In this document: in pieces, positions 45,604 to 53,620 of the stretch
How positions within the stretch are numbered: position 1 is the stretch's first letter
Layout of the letters: the number at the start of each line of letters is the position of its first letter
Translations under genes and position numbers: made by a program
Assembly (NCBI RefSeq): GCF_900101175.1
Contig: NZ_FNFQ01000008.1
Coordinates: 165,871 to 229,870 of the forward strand
Length of the DNA: 64,000 nucleotides
Direction of reading: 5' to 3'
Source of the DNA: Stenotrophomonas pavanii
Lineage (GTDB): Bacteria > Pseudomonadota > Gammaproteobacteria > Xanthomonadales > Xanthomonadaceae
The notes under the pieces: generated by a model
What the model was told of the DNA's origin: nothing
Databases searched by the model: none
What the model saw: the letters and a program-made list of their open reading frames with translations, nothing else

Positions 45604-47327
45604 TGCCAGGGTAGTGCCGGCCGCTGGCCGGCGTCCCTGTGTGGTGGGATCAACGCGGTTGCCGGCCAGCGGCCGGCACTACCGGTCCAGGGTTTCCCAG
45701 GGGAAGCGCGGCAAGGCATCCACTGCCTGTTCCAGCCGCTGCAGATGCAGCCGATCTTCCGCGCGGTGGCCGAAGCGCTGGGCCGATGCCACGGTAGTGC
45801 CGGCCGCTGGCCGGCATCCCGTGCGGTGGAATCAATGCGGTTGCCGGCCAGCGGCCGGCACTACCGGTCCAGGGATTCCCAAGGGAAGCGCGGCAAGGCA
45901 TCCACTGCCTGTTCCAGCCGCTGCAGATGCAGCCGATCTTCCGCGCGGTGGCCGAAGCGCTGGGCCGATGCCACGGTAGTGCCGGCCGCTGGCCGGCATC
46001 CCGTGCGGTGGAATCAATGCGGTTGCCGGCCAGCGGCCGGCACTACCGGTCCAGGGATTCCCAAGGGAAGCGCGGCAAGGCATCCACTGCCTGTTCCAGC
46101 CGCAGCAGATGCAGCCGATCTTCCGCGCGGTGGCCGAAGCGCTGGGCTGATCTCGCGGTAGTGCCGGCCAGCGGCCGGCACTACCGGTCCAGGGTTTCCC
46201 AAGGGAAGCGCGGCAAGGCATCCACTGCCTGTTCCGGCCGCAGTAGATGCAGCAGGTGTTCCGCGCGGTGGCCGAAGCGCTGGGCTGATGCCACGGTAGT
46301 GCCGGCCGCTGGCCGGCATCGCTGTGTGGTGGGATCAACGCGGTTGCCGGCCAGCGGCCGGCACTACCGGTCCAGGGTTTCCCAGGGGGAAGCGCGGCTA
46401 CCTGTTCCTGCCGCTGCAGATGCAGCTGGTCTTCCGCGCGCTGGCCGAAGCGCTGGGCTGATGCCACGGTAGTGCCGGCCGCTGGCCGGCATCGCTGTGC
46501 GGTGGAATCAATGCGGTTGCCGGCCAGCGGCCGGCACTACCGTCCGGCGGTTTCCCAGGGGAAGCGTGGCGGGGCGTCCACCGCCTGTTCCAGCCGCAGC
46601 AGATGCAGCAGGTGTTCCGCGCGGTGGCCGAAGCGCTGGGCTGATACCAGGGTAGTGCCGGCCGCTGGCCGGCATCCCTGGGGTCGGGTCAATGCGGTTG
46701 CCGGCCAGCGGCCGGCACTACCGTCCGGCGGTTTCCCAGGGGAAGCGTGGCGGGGCGTCCACCGCCTGTTCCAGCCGCAGCAGATGCAGCAGGTGTTCCG
46801 CGCGGTGGCCGAAGCGCTGGGCTGATACCAGGGTAGTGCCGGCCGCTGGCCGGCATCCCTGGGGTCGGGTCAATGCGGTTGCCGGCCAGCGGCCGGCACT
46901 ACCGTCCGGCGGTTTCCCAGGGGAGGGAAGCGCGGCAAGGCGTCCACTGCCTGTTCCAGCCGCTGCAGATGCAGCAGGTGTTCCGCGCGGTTGCCTAAGC
47001 GCTGGGCTGATGCCACGGTAGTGCCGGCCGCTGGCCGGCATCCCTGTGTGGTGGGATCAACGCGGTTGCCGGCCAGCGGCCGGCACTACCGGTCCAGGGT
47101 TTCCCAGGGGAAGCGCGGCAGCGCGTCCACCGCCTGTTCCAGCTGCAGTAGATGCAGCAGGTGTTCCGCGCGGTGGCCGAAGCGCTGGGCTGATGCCACG
47201 GTAGTGCCGGCCGCTGGCCGGCATCCCTGGGGTCGGGTCAACGCGGTTGCCGGCCAGCGGCCGGCACTACCGGTCCAGGGTTTCCCAGGGGAAGCGCGGC
47301 AGCGCGTCCACCGCCTGTTCCAGCCGC
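45556..47327. repeat. Tandem array: ~10 copies of a ~182-bp unit from two gene 3' ends plus SMAG pair
   Basis: Each unit has, in order: the 3' end of the hybrid kinase gene (GATGCAGCAGGTGTTCCGCG...GCTGGGCTGA), a forward SMAG, a ~25-bp spacer (GTGTGGTGGGATCAACGCGG type), a reverse SMAG, and the 3' end of the convergent protease gene (GGTCCAGGGTTTCCCAGGGG...CTGTTCCAG). Kinase-end copies start near 45556, 45739, 45921, 46103, 46241, 46414, 46597, 46778, 46963 and 47146. The first kinase end and the last protease end are the functional ones. One unit (46103-46240) has lost ~44 bp and keeps a single SMAG, another (46241-46413) has a ~10-bp loss. Neighbouring units share private variants, for example GTCCGGCGG in three consecutive units. 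Confidence 0.95.
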
Positions 47328-48010
47328 CGCGACCAGTTCTGGTGGATGTCGGCATACAGCGTGGAATCCGCGCCCAGCCGCAGCTGCTGGCCGATGCGCA
47401 GTTCGCCGTCGCGCAGCAGCGCCAGATCGATCGGCAGGCCCACCGACAGATTGGAACGGATGGTGGAATCGAGCGACACGATCGCCGTACGCGCGGCATC
47501 CTCCAAATGCGTGGCCGGGCTGAGGATGCGGTCGAGGATCGGCTTGCCGTACTTGGATTCGCCGATCTGCAGGTAGGGCGTCTCCGGCGAGGCGGCAATG
47601 GCGTTGCCGAGCGGGTAGATCATGTACAGCCCGGGCCGCTCGCCGGCGATCTGGCCGCCGAAGATCAGCGTGGCCTGGGTGTTGACCCCGTCATGGCCGT
47701 GTTCGCTGTGGCTGCTGTGCACCTGGCTGTCCACCAGCAACTGGCCCACATACGCGGCGGCTTCGAACAGGTGGGTCATGTCGCGCAGGTTGGGCACGCG
47801 TCGCTCTGCGGCGTCGCGGCCCAGGCGCGACACCAGCAGCTGGGTGGTGGCCAGGTTGCCAGCCGCCATCAGCACGTAGGCTGCCTGGCCGGGATACTCG
47901 AACACGTGCAGCTTGCGATGCACGCGCACATCGTCCAGCGAGGCATTGGTCCGGGTGTCGGCAGCGAAGACCAGGCCCTCGTCCACCTCGATTCCAACGC
48001 AATAGGTCAT
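47267..48010 (-). CDS. Anbu-type proteasome-like protease
   Basis: A 247-aa Ntn-hydrolase starting MTYCVGIEVDEGLVFAADTR. After Met removal Thr1 is the nucleophile; Asp in FAADTRTNA and Lys in HRKLHVF occupy the expected proteasome positions. The Anbu (ancestral beta subunit) pattern continues with SEHGHDGVNTQATLIFGGQI and GESKYGKPILDR. Anbu usually lies in an operon with a transglutaminase-like protein, an alpha-E protein and an ATP-grasp protein; none is adjacent here. The stop codon TAG (47267-47269 on minus) comes from the GTAG head of a SMAG unit. Start at 48010. Confidence 0.92.
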   Translation of the reverse strand: MTYCVGIEVDEGLVFAADTRTNASLDDVRVHRKLHVFEYPGQAAYVLMAAGNLATTQLLVSRLGRDAAERRVPNLRDMTHLFEAAAYVGQLLVDSQVHSSHSEHGHDGVNTQATLIFGGQIAGERPGLYMIYPLGNAIAASPETPYLQIGESKYGKPILDRILSPATHLEDAARTAIVSLDSTIRSNLSVGLPIDLALLRDGELRIGQQLRLGADSTLYADIHQNWSRRLEQAVDALPRFPWETLDR

Positions 48011-48101
48011 GTCGGTGCCCTATCATGTGCGTCCCGGATTGTAGGCAGGCCGCCGTGACGACGGCATGTCCACGCCCCCCAAGTGCCGTCACCTGAACCG
48101 C

Positions 48102-48587
48102 ATGACCACCGTGCTCCTGAGCCTGGGCAGCAACGTCCAGCCCCGCCGCTACCTCCACGCCGCGGTGACGGCCCTGCGCGAGCGCTTCGGCGCGCTGCAG
48201 GTCTCGCCCGCCTACCGTACTGCCGCGGTCGGCTTTGATGGCCCGGCCTTCCTCAACAACGCGGTGGCGATCGAGACCGGCCTGCCGCTGCAGGAACTGG
48301 ACGACTGGCTGCATGCGCTGGAGGATGCGCATGGCCGCGACCGCAGCGGGCCGCGCTTCTCCGACCGCACCTTGGACATCGACGTGGTGTTCTATGGCGA
48401 CCTGGTGGTGGAAGGGCCGGGGCACCTGCGCATCCCGCGGCCGGAGCTGAAGCACGCGTTCGTGTTGAAGCCGCTGGCCGACATCGCGCCGGACTTCATC
48501 GATCCGGTCAGCGGACTGGACCTGGCCACGCTGTGGCGCGCGCACCCGCAGTTTGGCGAGGTGTTCGAGGTGGTTGACCTGGAATGA
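48102..48587 (+). CDS. folK: 2-amino-4-hydroxy-6-hydroxymethyldihydropteridine pyrophosphokinase FolK
   Basis: A 161-aa HPPK that activates the pterin with ATP for folate synthesis. It begins MTTVLLSLGSNVQPRRYL at ATG 48102; the frame runs on to 48066 without homology. Motifs: SLGSN, FLNNAVAIET, the signature DRSGPRFSDRTLDIDVVFYG with the two metal-binding aspartates, and IPRPELKHAFVLKPLADIAP. It is divergent from the Anbu gene across 91 bp and converges on a pteridine-reductase-like SDR, another folate-linked enzyme. Confidence 0.96.
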   Translation: MTTVLLSLGSNVQPRRYLHAAVTALRERFGALQVSPAYRTAAVGFDGPAFLNNAVAIETGLPLQELDDWLHALEDAHGRDRSGPRFSDRTLDIDVVFYGDLVVEGPGHLRIPRPELKHAFVLKPLADIAPDFIDPVSGLDLATLWRAHPQFGEVFEVVDLE

Positions 48588-48593
48588 TGGGGC

Positions 48594-48640
48594 TGCCGGC
48601 CAGCGGCCGGCACTACCGGTATGCCGGCCGCTGGCCGGCA
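48594..48640. repeat. SMAG pair between folK and the SDR gene
   Basis: A reverse unit at 48594-48616 and directly after it a forward arm at 48621-48640 whose head reads GGTA-T instead of GTAG. They are arranged back to back. The pair lies only six bases after the folK stop and six before the SDR stop. Confidence 0.85.
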
Positions 48641-48645
48641 ATCCC

Positions 48646-49383
48646 TCAGCTGACCGTACGCCCGCCATCCACGCGCAGGGTATGGCCGGTCACGAAGCTG
48701 GCTTCGGCCACCAGCCAGTACACCGCTTCGGCGATCTCCTCGACCGTGCCGATCCGCGCCAGCGGCGTGCGTGCCAGCAGCGCCTCGCGGGCGAAATCGT
48801 CCTTGCCCTGTTCCGGCCACAGGATCGCCCCCGGCGCGACCGCATTGACCCGCACCTTCGGTGCCAGCTCCAGCGCCAGCGCGCGGGTGGCCATCTCCAG
48901 CGCGGCCTTGGCCATGGTGTAGGCGATGTGGTCGCGCATCGGGTCGGTGCCGTGCAGGTCGGTCAAATTGACGATGCAGCCCTGCTGGCGGCGCAGGTAG
49001 GGCGCCGCCGCCTGTGACAGCAGCAATGGCGCGCGTGCGTTGACCGCATACAGCGCGTCCATCGCCTCAGCGGTGACCTGGCCGAGTGGAGTGGGGAAGA
49101 AGTTGGAAGCATTGTTGACCAGCGCATCCAGGCGGCCGAAGTGGGTAACCGCCTGTTCCACCAGGTCGGGCAGGGCGTCGGCGTCACGCAGGTCGGCCTG
49201 CAGGGCCAGCACGCTGCCGGGGCGCACGTTGTCGAAATCGAACGCGGCCTGCTGCAGCTCGGCGCTGGAGGTGTGGGCGTGCAGCACCACCGACCAGCCG
49301 CAGGCATGGAACTGGCGGGCGATGGCCGCACCGATCCGGCGTGCGCTGCCGGTGATCAGGACCACGGGGTGGGTGTCGCTCAT
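48646..49383 (-). CDS. Pteridine-reductase-like SDR (FolM/PTR1 type)
   Basis: A 245-aa short-chain dehydrogenase. The TGSARRIG motif at residues 11-18, where an arginine pair precedes IG, is characteristic of the pteridine reductase branch, which uses NADPH. NNAS, the catalytic YTMAK, and the C-terminal TGHTLRVDGGRTVS end are also present. FolM/PTR1 enzymes reduce dihydromonapterin or dihydrofolate. Its position next to folK supports a pterin substrate. It is divergent from the methyltransferase gene across 59 bp. Confidence 0.85.
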   Translation of the reverse strand: MSDTHPVVLITGSARRIGAAIARQFHACGWSVVLHAHTSSAELQQAAFDFDNVRPGSVLALQADLRDADALPDLVEQAVTHFGRLDALVNNASNFFPTPLGQVTAEAMDALYAVNARAPLLLSQAAAPYLRRQQGCIVNLTDLHGTDPMRDHIAYTMAKAALEMATRALALELAPKVRVNAVAPGAILWPEQGKDDFAREALLARTPLARIGTVEEIAEAVYWLVAEASFVTGHTLRVDGGRTVS

Positions 49384-49442
49384 CGAGGGTCCTCCAAGGC
49401 TCGGCTATCCTGTGCACCATTGTCACCGCATTCGAAGACGCC

Positions 49443-50627
49443 ATGCAGCCCACCTTCCCCCTGCCCGAAGCCGATGCCCTGGCCCACAGCGACCAGCTGG
49501 CGGCCGCCCTGCGCGCCGAAATCCTTGCCCAGGGCGGGGCGATGCCGTTTTCCCGCTTCATGGAGCTGTGCCTGTATGCGCCCGGCTGGGGCTATTACAG
49601 CGCGGGTGCCAGCAAGTTTGGTGGCAGTGGCGATTTCACCACCGCGCCCGAGCTCGGCAGCCTGTTCGCCGGCAGCGTAGCCAATGCGCTGGCGCCGGTA
49701 TTCGCACAGCTGGGCGCGCAGGCGCGCCTGCTGGAACTGGGGGGTGGCACCGGTGCGTTCGCCGAGGCGGTGCTGCTGCGCCTGGCGGAACTTGATGCAC
49801 TGCCGTCGCGCTACGCCATCCTTGAACCCAGCGCCGACCTGCGCGAGCGCCAGCAGCAACGGCTGCAGCAGAACCTGCCGGTGGAGCTGGCCGCGCGCGT
49901 GGACTGGGTCGACCGCCCGTTCGAAGAGGACTGGGAGGGCGTGGTGTTTGCCAACGAAGTGATCGACGCGCTGCCGACGCCGCGCTTCCTCATCCGGGAT
50001 GGCGAGGTCTACGAGGAAACCGTGGAACTGGACGCCGAAGGCAACTTCATCCGTGGCGCGCAGCCGGCCGACATCCTGCTCAACGGTGCGGTGCGCCACA
50101 TCGAGCGCTACCTGGAGCGCCCCTTCGCCGAGGGCTACCGCTCCGAGGTGCTGCCGCAGCTGCCGTACTGGTTGCAGGCAGTGGCGGGCGGCCTGCAGCG
50201 CGGCGCGATGCTGTTCATCGACTACGGTTACAACCGTGGCGAGTTCTACCAGCACGACCGTGATGAGGGCACCGTGCGCGCGTTCTACCGCCACCACGTG
50301 CACAACGACGTGCACCGCTGGCCGGGCCTGCAGGACATCACCGCGTCGGTGGATTTCACCGCGATGGCCGAGGCCGGCATGCACGGCGGTTTCGAGCTGG
50401 CGGGCTACTGCAGCCAGGCCAGCTTCCTGCTCGGCAACGGCCTGGACCAGGTGCTGTCGCTGGCCGAGGAGCGGACCGATGAAGTCGGCCGTATCCAGCT
50501 GCGCGACCAGGTGAAGAAGCTGACCCTGCCGACCGAGATGGGGGAGCGCTTCCAGGCGATCGGGCTGCAGCGCGGCGTCGACTTCGAGCCCGCCTTCGAG
50601 CTGGGTGACCTGAGCTGGCGCCTGTGA
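49443..50627 (+). CDS. MidA/NDUFAF7-family SAM-dependent methyltransferase
   Basis: A 394-aa protein (DUF185 / Methyltransf_28). Conserved MPFSRFMELCLYAPGWGYYS near residue 35, GDFTTAPELGSLFAG near 62, SAM-binding LLELGGGTGAFAEAVL near 99, and VVFANEVIDALPTPRF near 165. Human NDUFAF7 methylates an arginine of a complex I subunit; the bacterial role is not settled, though a link to complex I is plausible. The VanZ gene overlaps its stop by GTGA. Confidence 0.9.
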   Translation: MQPTFPLPEADALAHSDQLAAALRAEILAQGGAMPFSRFMELCLYAPGWGYYSAGASKFGGSGDFTTAPELGSLFAGSVANALAPVFAQLGAQARLLELGGGTGAFAEAVLLRLAELDALPSRYAILEPSADLRERQQQRLQQNLPVELAARVDWVDRPFEEDWEGVVFANEVIDALPTPRFLIRDGEVYEETVELDAEGNFIRGAQPADILLNGAVRHIERYLERPFAEGYRSEVLPQLPYWLQAVAGGLQRGAMLFIDYGYNRGEFYQHDRDEGTVRAFYRHHVHNDVHRWPGLQDITASVDFTAMAEAGMHGGFELAGYCSQASFLLGNGLDQVLSLAEERTDEVGRIQLRDQVKKLTLPTEMGERFQAIGLQRGVDFEPAFELGDLSWRL

Positions 50628-51016
50628 GCGATGCGCTGCCGCTGATCAAGCCGCTGCGGCGGCCGCGGCTGTGGACCGCGCTGTGGTTCAGCGCGGTGCT
50701 GCTGGTGATCGTGGTCTGCCTGATCCCGCCGCCGCCGATCCCGCTGCCGGAAAACGGCGACAAGGGCGAACACGTCCTCGCTTACTTCATTCTGGCCGGC
50801 AGCGCGGTGCAGCTGTTCCGTCGCGGTCGTCCGCTGCTGTGGGTGGCCGTGGGCCTGGTGCTGATGGGGATTGGCATCGAGTTCGCGCAGGGTGCATTTA
50901 CCGATGACCGCATGGCCGATCCGATGGACGCCATCGCCAACACGGTGGGCGTGCTGGCGGGCATGGGCACGGCATTGACCCCCATGCGCGACCTGCTGCT
51001 GCGCTGGCGCGGGTAG
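50624..51016 (+). CDS. VanZ-family membrane protein
   Basis: A 130-aa inner-membrane protein from GTG 50624, which overlaps the upstream stop. About four transmembrane segments; VanZ hallmarks are the DKGEHVLAYFILAG segment near residue 46-59 and IGIEFAQGAFTDDRMADPMD near 82-102. VanZ proteins relate to teicoplanin resistance in Gram-positives, but the function of proteobacterial members is unknown. The stop TAG at 51014-51016 is the tail of a GTAG repeat head. Confidence 0.88.
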   Translation: MSDALPLIKPLRRPRLWTALWFSAVLLVIVVCLIPPPPIPLPENGDKGEHVLAYFILAGSAVQLFRRGRPLLWVAVGLVLMGIGIEFAQGAFTDDRMADPMDAIANTVGVLAGMGTALTPMRDLLLRWRG

Positions 51017-51133
51017 GGTCGTGCCAACGCAGGTTGGCACCTAACCGTAGATCCACGCCATGCGTGGATGGAATCAGTAGATCCACGCCATGCGTGGATG
51101 AACTGTCCGAGGTACCGACCAAGGTCGGCACCC
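51013..51133. repeat. Cluster of four GTAG-type palindromes of other sequence classes
   Basis: 51013-51045: GTAGGGTCGTGCCAACGCAGGTTGGCACCTAAC. 51047-51070 and 51077-51100: two identical direct copies headed GTAGATCCACGCCATGCGTG. 51111-51133: GGTACCGACCAAGGTCGGCACCC. All have the same plan as SMAG (GTAG head, short palindrome) but different stems. The CCACGC-type stem recurs in inverse at 63536-63690. Confidence 0.85.
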
Positions 51134-51151
51134 ACCCGGACAGGCCTGCCG

Positions 51152-53509
51152 TCATTTCCCCAGCGTGACCTCATCCAGCACCCACATCGCCGGGCGCGTG
51201 TCGCCGGTGAAGTTGATGCACAGGTCAGCGGTGCCCTGCGTCCCCTTCGGCAGCGCCGCACGCAGCGTCACGAAGCCATCGGCATCCGGCTTGGCCGGCA
51301 ACGGCACTTCCGCCAGTACCTTGCCGCTGCAATCGCCGCGACGCACCTGCATTTCGCCATGCGCGCGCCTCGCTTTTTCGAAGCGACGCTTGGGCTCGTC
51401 GTGGGCCAGCTGGAAGTAGTACGGAATGCGCCCCGCGCGGACTTCCACGCTGCCGATGCCGTCCAGCTGCGCCTGCGGCCAGCGCCAGCACGGCTGGAAG
51501 ATGTCCACGTTGAACACCGCACGCGTTCCCTCGCGCGGGCCATCGTCTTCCAGGCGCAGCACCAGCCCTTTGCTGCCCACGCAGCTGAGCAGTTCATCGC
51601 TGCGGCGGCTGAGCAGCGATTGTGCGCTGAACGCCGCGACCGTCGGCTTCGCCGCCAGCATCTGGCCCTGGTAGAACGCGGCGGCCTGCACGGTAGCGGG
51701 CAGCTGCGCGGTCAGCGGCTGCTGGTACAGCGGCGACTGCGCCGTCACCGGCTGGCCATCGGTGCTGTAGCGCACTTCATAGCCCAGCGGGTTGGCCAGC
51801 GACACGGTCACGGAGTTCTTCGCGCGATCATCGGTGTAGTCAACGCCCACTTCGAACGGCGTCTGCGCGTAGGCCAGGCCCCAGGCGCGGTAGCGTTGCA
51901 GCTGCGCGGGCAGGCGCGCGAGGAAATCGCGGAAGTCGCGATGTTCCGGCGTGCTCCAGCCGGTCTCGGCCACTGCGGCCAGGCGCGGGAACAGGTTGTG
52001 CTGCAGGCGCGCGTAGGTGCGCGTGTGTTCGGTGAACATGTTGGCCTGCAGGCCCAGGATGTGCTGGCGCTTGTCGGCCGCAAGCTCGGCCGGCACCGGT
52101 TCGAAGTTGTACAGCTTGCCGAGGTTGACCTGGGTCGGGCGGCCGGGAGGTTCGTTCGGCGAGGCCGTCTGCAGGTAGTCCAGATACAGGTACCCCACCG
52201 GCGACATGACCACGTCATGGCCGGCACTGGCCGCGGCCAGGCCACCTTCGGTGCCCTGCCAGGACATCACCGTGGCCTGCGGCGGCAGCCCGCCTTCGAG
52301 GATTTCATCCCAGCCGATCAGGCGCCGGTCGTGCTCCTCCAGGAAGGTCTCCAGGTGCTTGATGATGTGGCTCTGCATGGCCATTTCATCCTTGATGCCC
52401 AGCGCACGCATGCGCTGCTGGACCTGCCTGGAGGCTTCCCACTGGTCCTTGACCGCCTCGTCGCCGCCGACGTGCACGTACCTGGCCGGGAACAGCGCAA
52501 TCACCTCTTCCAGCACGTTTTCGAGGAAGGTGACAGTGCTGTCTTCGACGTTGAACAGGTTGGGGAACACGCCCCATTCGCTGATCGGCTTCAGCGGGGT
52601 ATTGATCGAACCCAGTTCCGGGTACGCGGCAATCGCTGCGGTCGCGTGCCCCGGCACATCGATTTCCGGAATCACCTGGATATGCAGCTTCGCGGCATAG
52701 GCAATCACTTCGCGGATCTGGTCCTGCGTGTAGAAGCCGCAATACGGATGCTCCTTGCCAGTGAGCGGATCGATGCCACCGTCGCCGGCCGGGAGGCGGC
52801 AGCTGCCCACTTCGGTCAGCTTCGGATAGCGCTTGATCTCCATGCGCCAACCCTGGTCATCGGTCAGGTGCCAATGGAAGGTGTTCAGCTTGTGCGCGGC
52901 CATCGCATCGAGCACGCGCTTGATCTCGTCCAGGCTCTGGAAATGCCGTGCCGAGTCGAGCATGAAACCGCGCCAGCTGAAGCGTGGCGCGTCCTGGATC
53001 TGCACTGCCGGCAGCACGCCGTTGCTGCCGCCGGTGGCGAGCTGGGCGAGGGTGGTTGCGCCATAGAACAGGCCGGTTTCGTTGCCGGCCTGTACCACTA
53101 CGCCCTGTGCGGTGCTTTCCAGCGTGTAGCTCTCACCGCTGTCGCGGAAGGTGGGCACGATCTGGAAGCGGATGCCACCGGTCCTGGCCGCCGTCTTGCC
53201 CTTGGCCAGCGCCAGGCGCGGGCCGCCACTGCGCGCCAGCAGGTCGGCGAACTGGCTGGCGACGCGCTGTGCGGCCTCGCCTTCGGCCAGCAGCACGGTA
53301 TCGCCGCGCACGGTGATGCCGCTGCCCTGGCCGCGTTGCACAGTGGCTGGCGCGGGAATCAGCATCAGGCTGCCGGTGCGCAGCTGCGGGCCGGGGGCTT
53401 CGGTGGCGGGCGTTGGATCGGCGGCCAGCGCCGGCAGTGCCGGCAGCAGGGCGATCAGGCTGCCCAGCAGCAGCGCGCTGCGCATCCGGGCGCGGGAAGG
53501 CTTGACCAT
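51152..53509 (-). CDS. GH20 beta-N-acetylhexosaminidase
   Basis: A 785-aa exported enzyme: signal peptide ending LPALAAD, the GH20 N-terminal domain (~50-160), and the TIM-barrel from about 165 with NTFHWHLTDDQGWRMEIKRYP. Catalytic Asp350-Glu351 sit in VHVGGDEAV, where Glu is the acid and Asp assists the substrate acetamido group. A C-terminal beta-sandwich region (~540-785) is also present. It releases GlcNAc from chito-oligosaccharides in the periplasm or at the surface. Codirectional with the TonB receptor upstream and part of the GlcNAc locus. Confidence 0.94.
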   Translation of the reverse strand: MVKPSRARMRSALLLGSLIALLPALPALAADPTPATEAPGPQLRTGSLMLIPAPATVQRGQGSGITVRGDTVLLAEGEAAQRVASQFADLLARSGGPRLALAKGKTAARTGGIRFQIVPTFRDSGESYTLESTAQGVVVQAGNETGLFYGATTLAQLATGGSNGVLPAVQIQDAPRFSWRGFMLDSARHFQSLDEIKRVLDAMAAHKLNTFHWHLTDDQGWRMEIKRYPKLTEVGSCRLPAGDGGIDPLTGKEHPYCGFYTQDQIREVIAYAAKLHIQVIPEIDVPGHATAAIAAYPELGSINTPLKPISEWGVFPNLFNVEDSTVTFLENVLEEVIALFPARYVHVGGDEAVKDQWEASRQVQQRMRALGIKDEMAMQSHIIKHLETFLEEHDRRLIGWDEILEGGLPPQATVMSWQGTEGGLAAASAGHDVVMSPVGYLYLDYLQTASPNEPPGRPTQVNLGKLYNFEPVPAELAADKRQHILGLQANMFTEHTRTYARLQHNLFPRLAAVAETGWSTPEHRDFRDFLARLPAQLQRYRAWGLAYAQTPFEVGVDYTDDRAKNSVTVSLANPLGYEVRYSTDGQPVTAQSPLYQQPLTAQLPATVQAAAFYQGQMLAAKPTVAAFSAQSLLSRRSDELLSCVGSKGLVLRLEDDGPREGTRAVFNVDIFQPCWRWPQAQLDGIGSVEVRAGRIPYYFQLAHDEPKRRFEKARRAHGEMQVRRGDCSGKVLAEVPLPAKPDADGFVTLRAALPKGTQGTADLCINFTGDTRPAMWVLDEVTLGK

Positions 53510-53550
53510 CGGAACGACTCCTTGGAACGGTGCGATGAACGCTATACATG

Positions 53551-53586
53551 AAAAACGCCGGGCCCGGAATGACCCAGGCCCGGCGT
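53551..53586 (-). terminator. Rho-independent terminator of the TonB receptor gene
   Basis: On minus: stem CGCCGGGCC / GGCCCGGCG with loop, then TTTTT. It separates the receptor gene from the GH20 gene, which must then have its own promoter within about 100 bp or rely on readthrough. Confidence 0.85.
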
Positions 53587-53620
53587 GCGTGCACGACTCG
53601 GCGATGTTGCTGCCGCTGGA

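Noticed and set aside
45401..47041. Overlapping ORFs in the tandem array encoding repeated VVPAAGRHP / MPASGRHYR peptides
   Set aside because: These are translations of SMAG hairpins and copied gene ends in arbitrary frames, with no ribosome sites.
45556..47327. Integron-like cassette array
   Set aside because: Units are copies of one sequence with no attC-type core sites and no integrase nearby.
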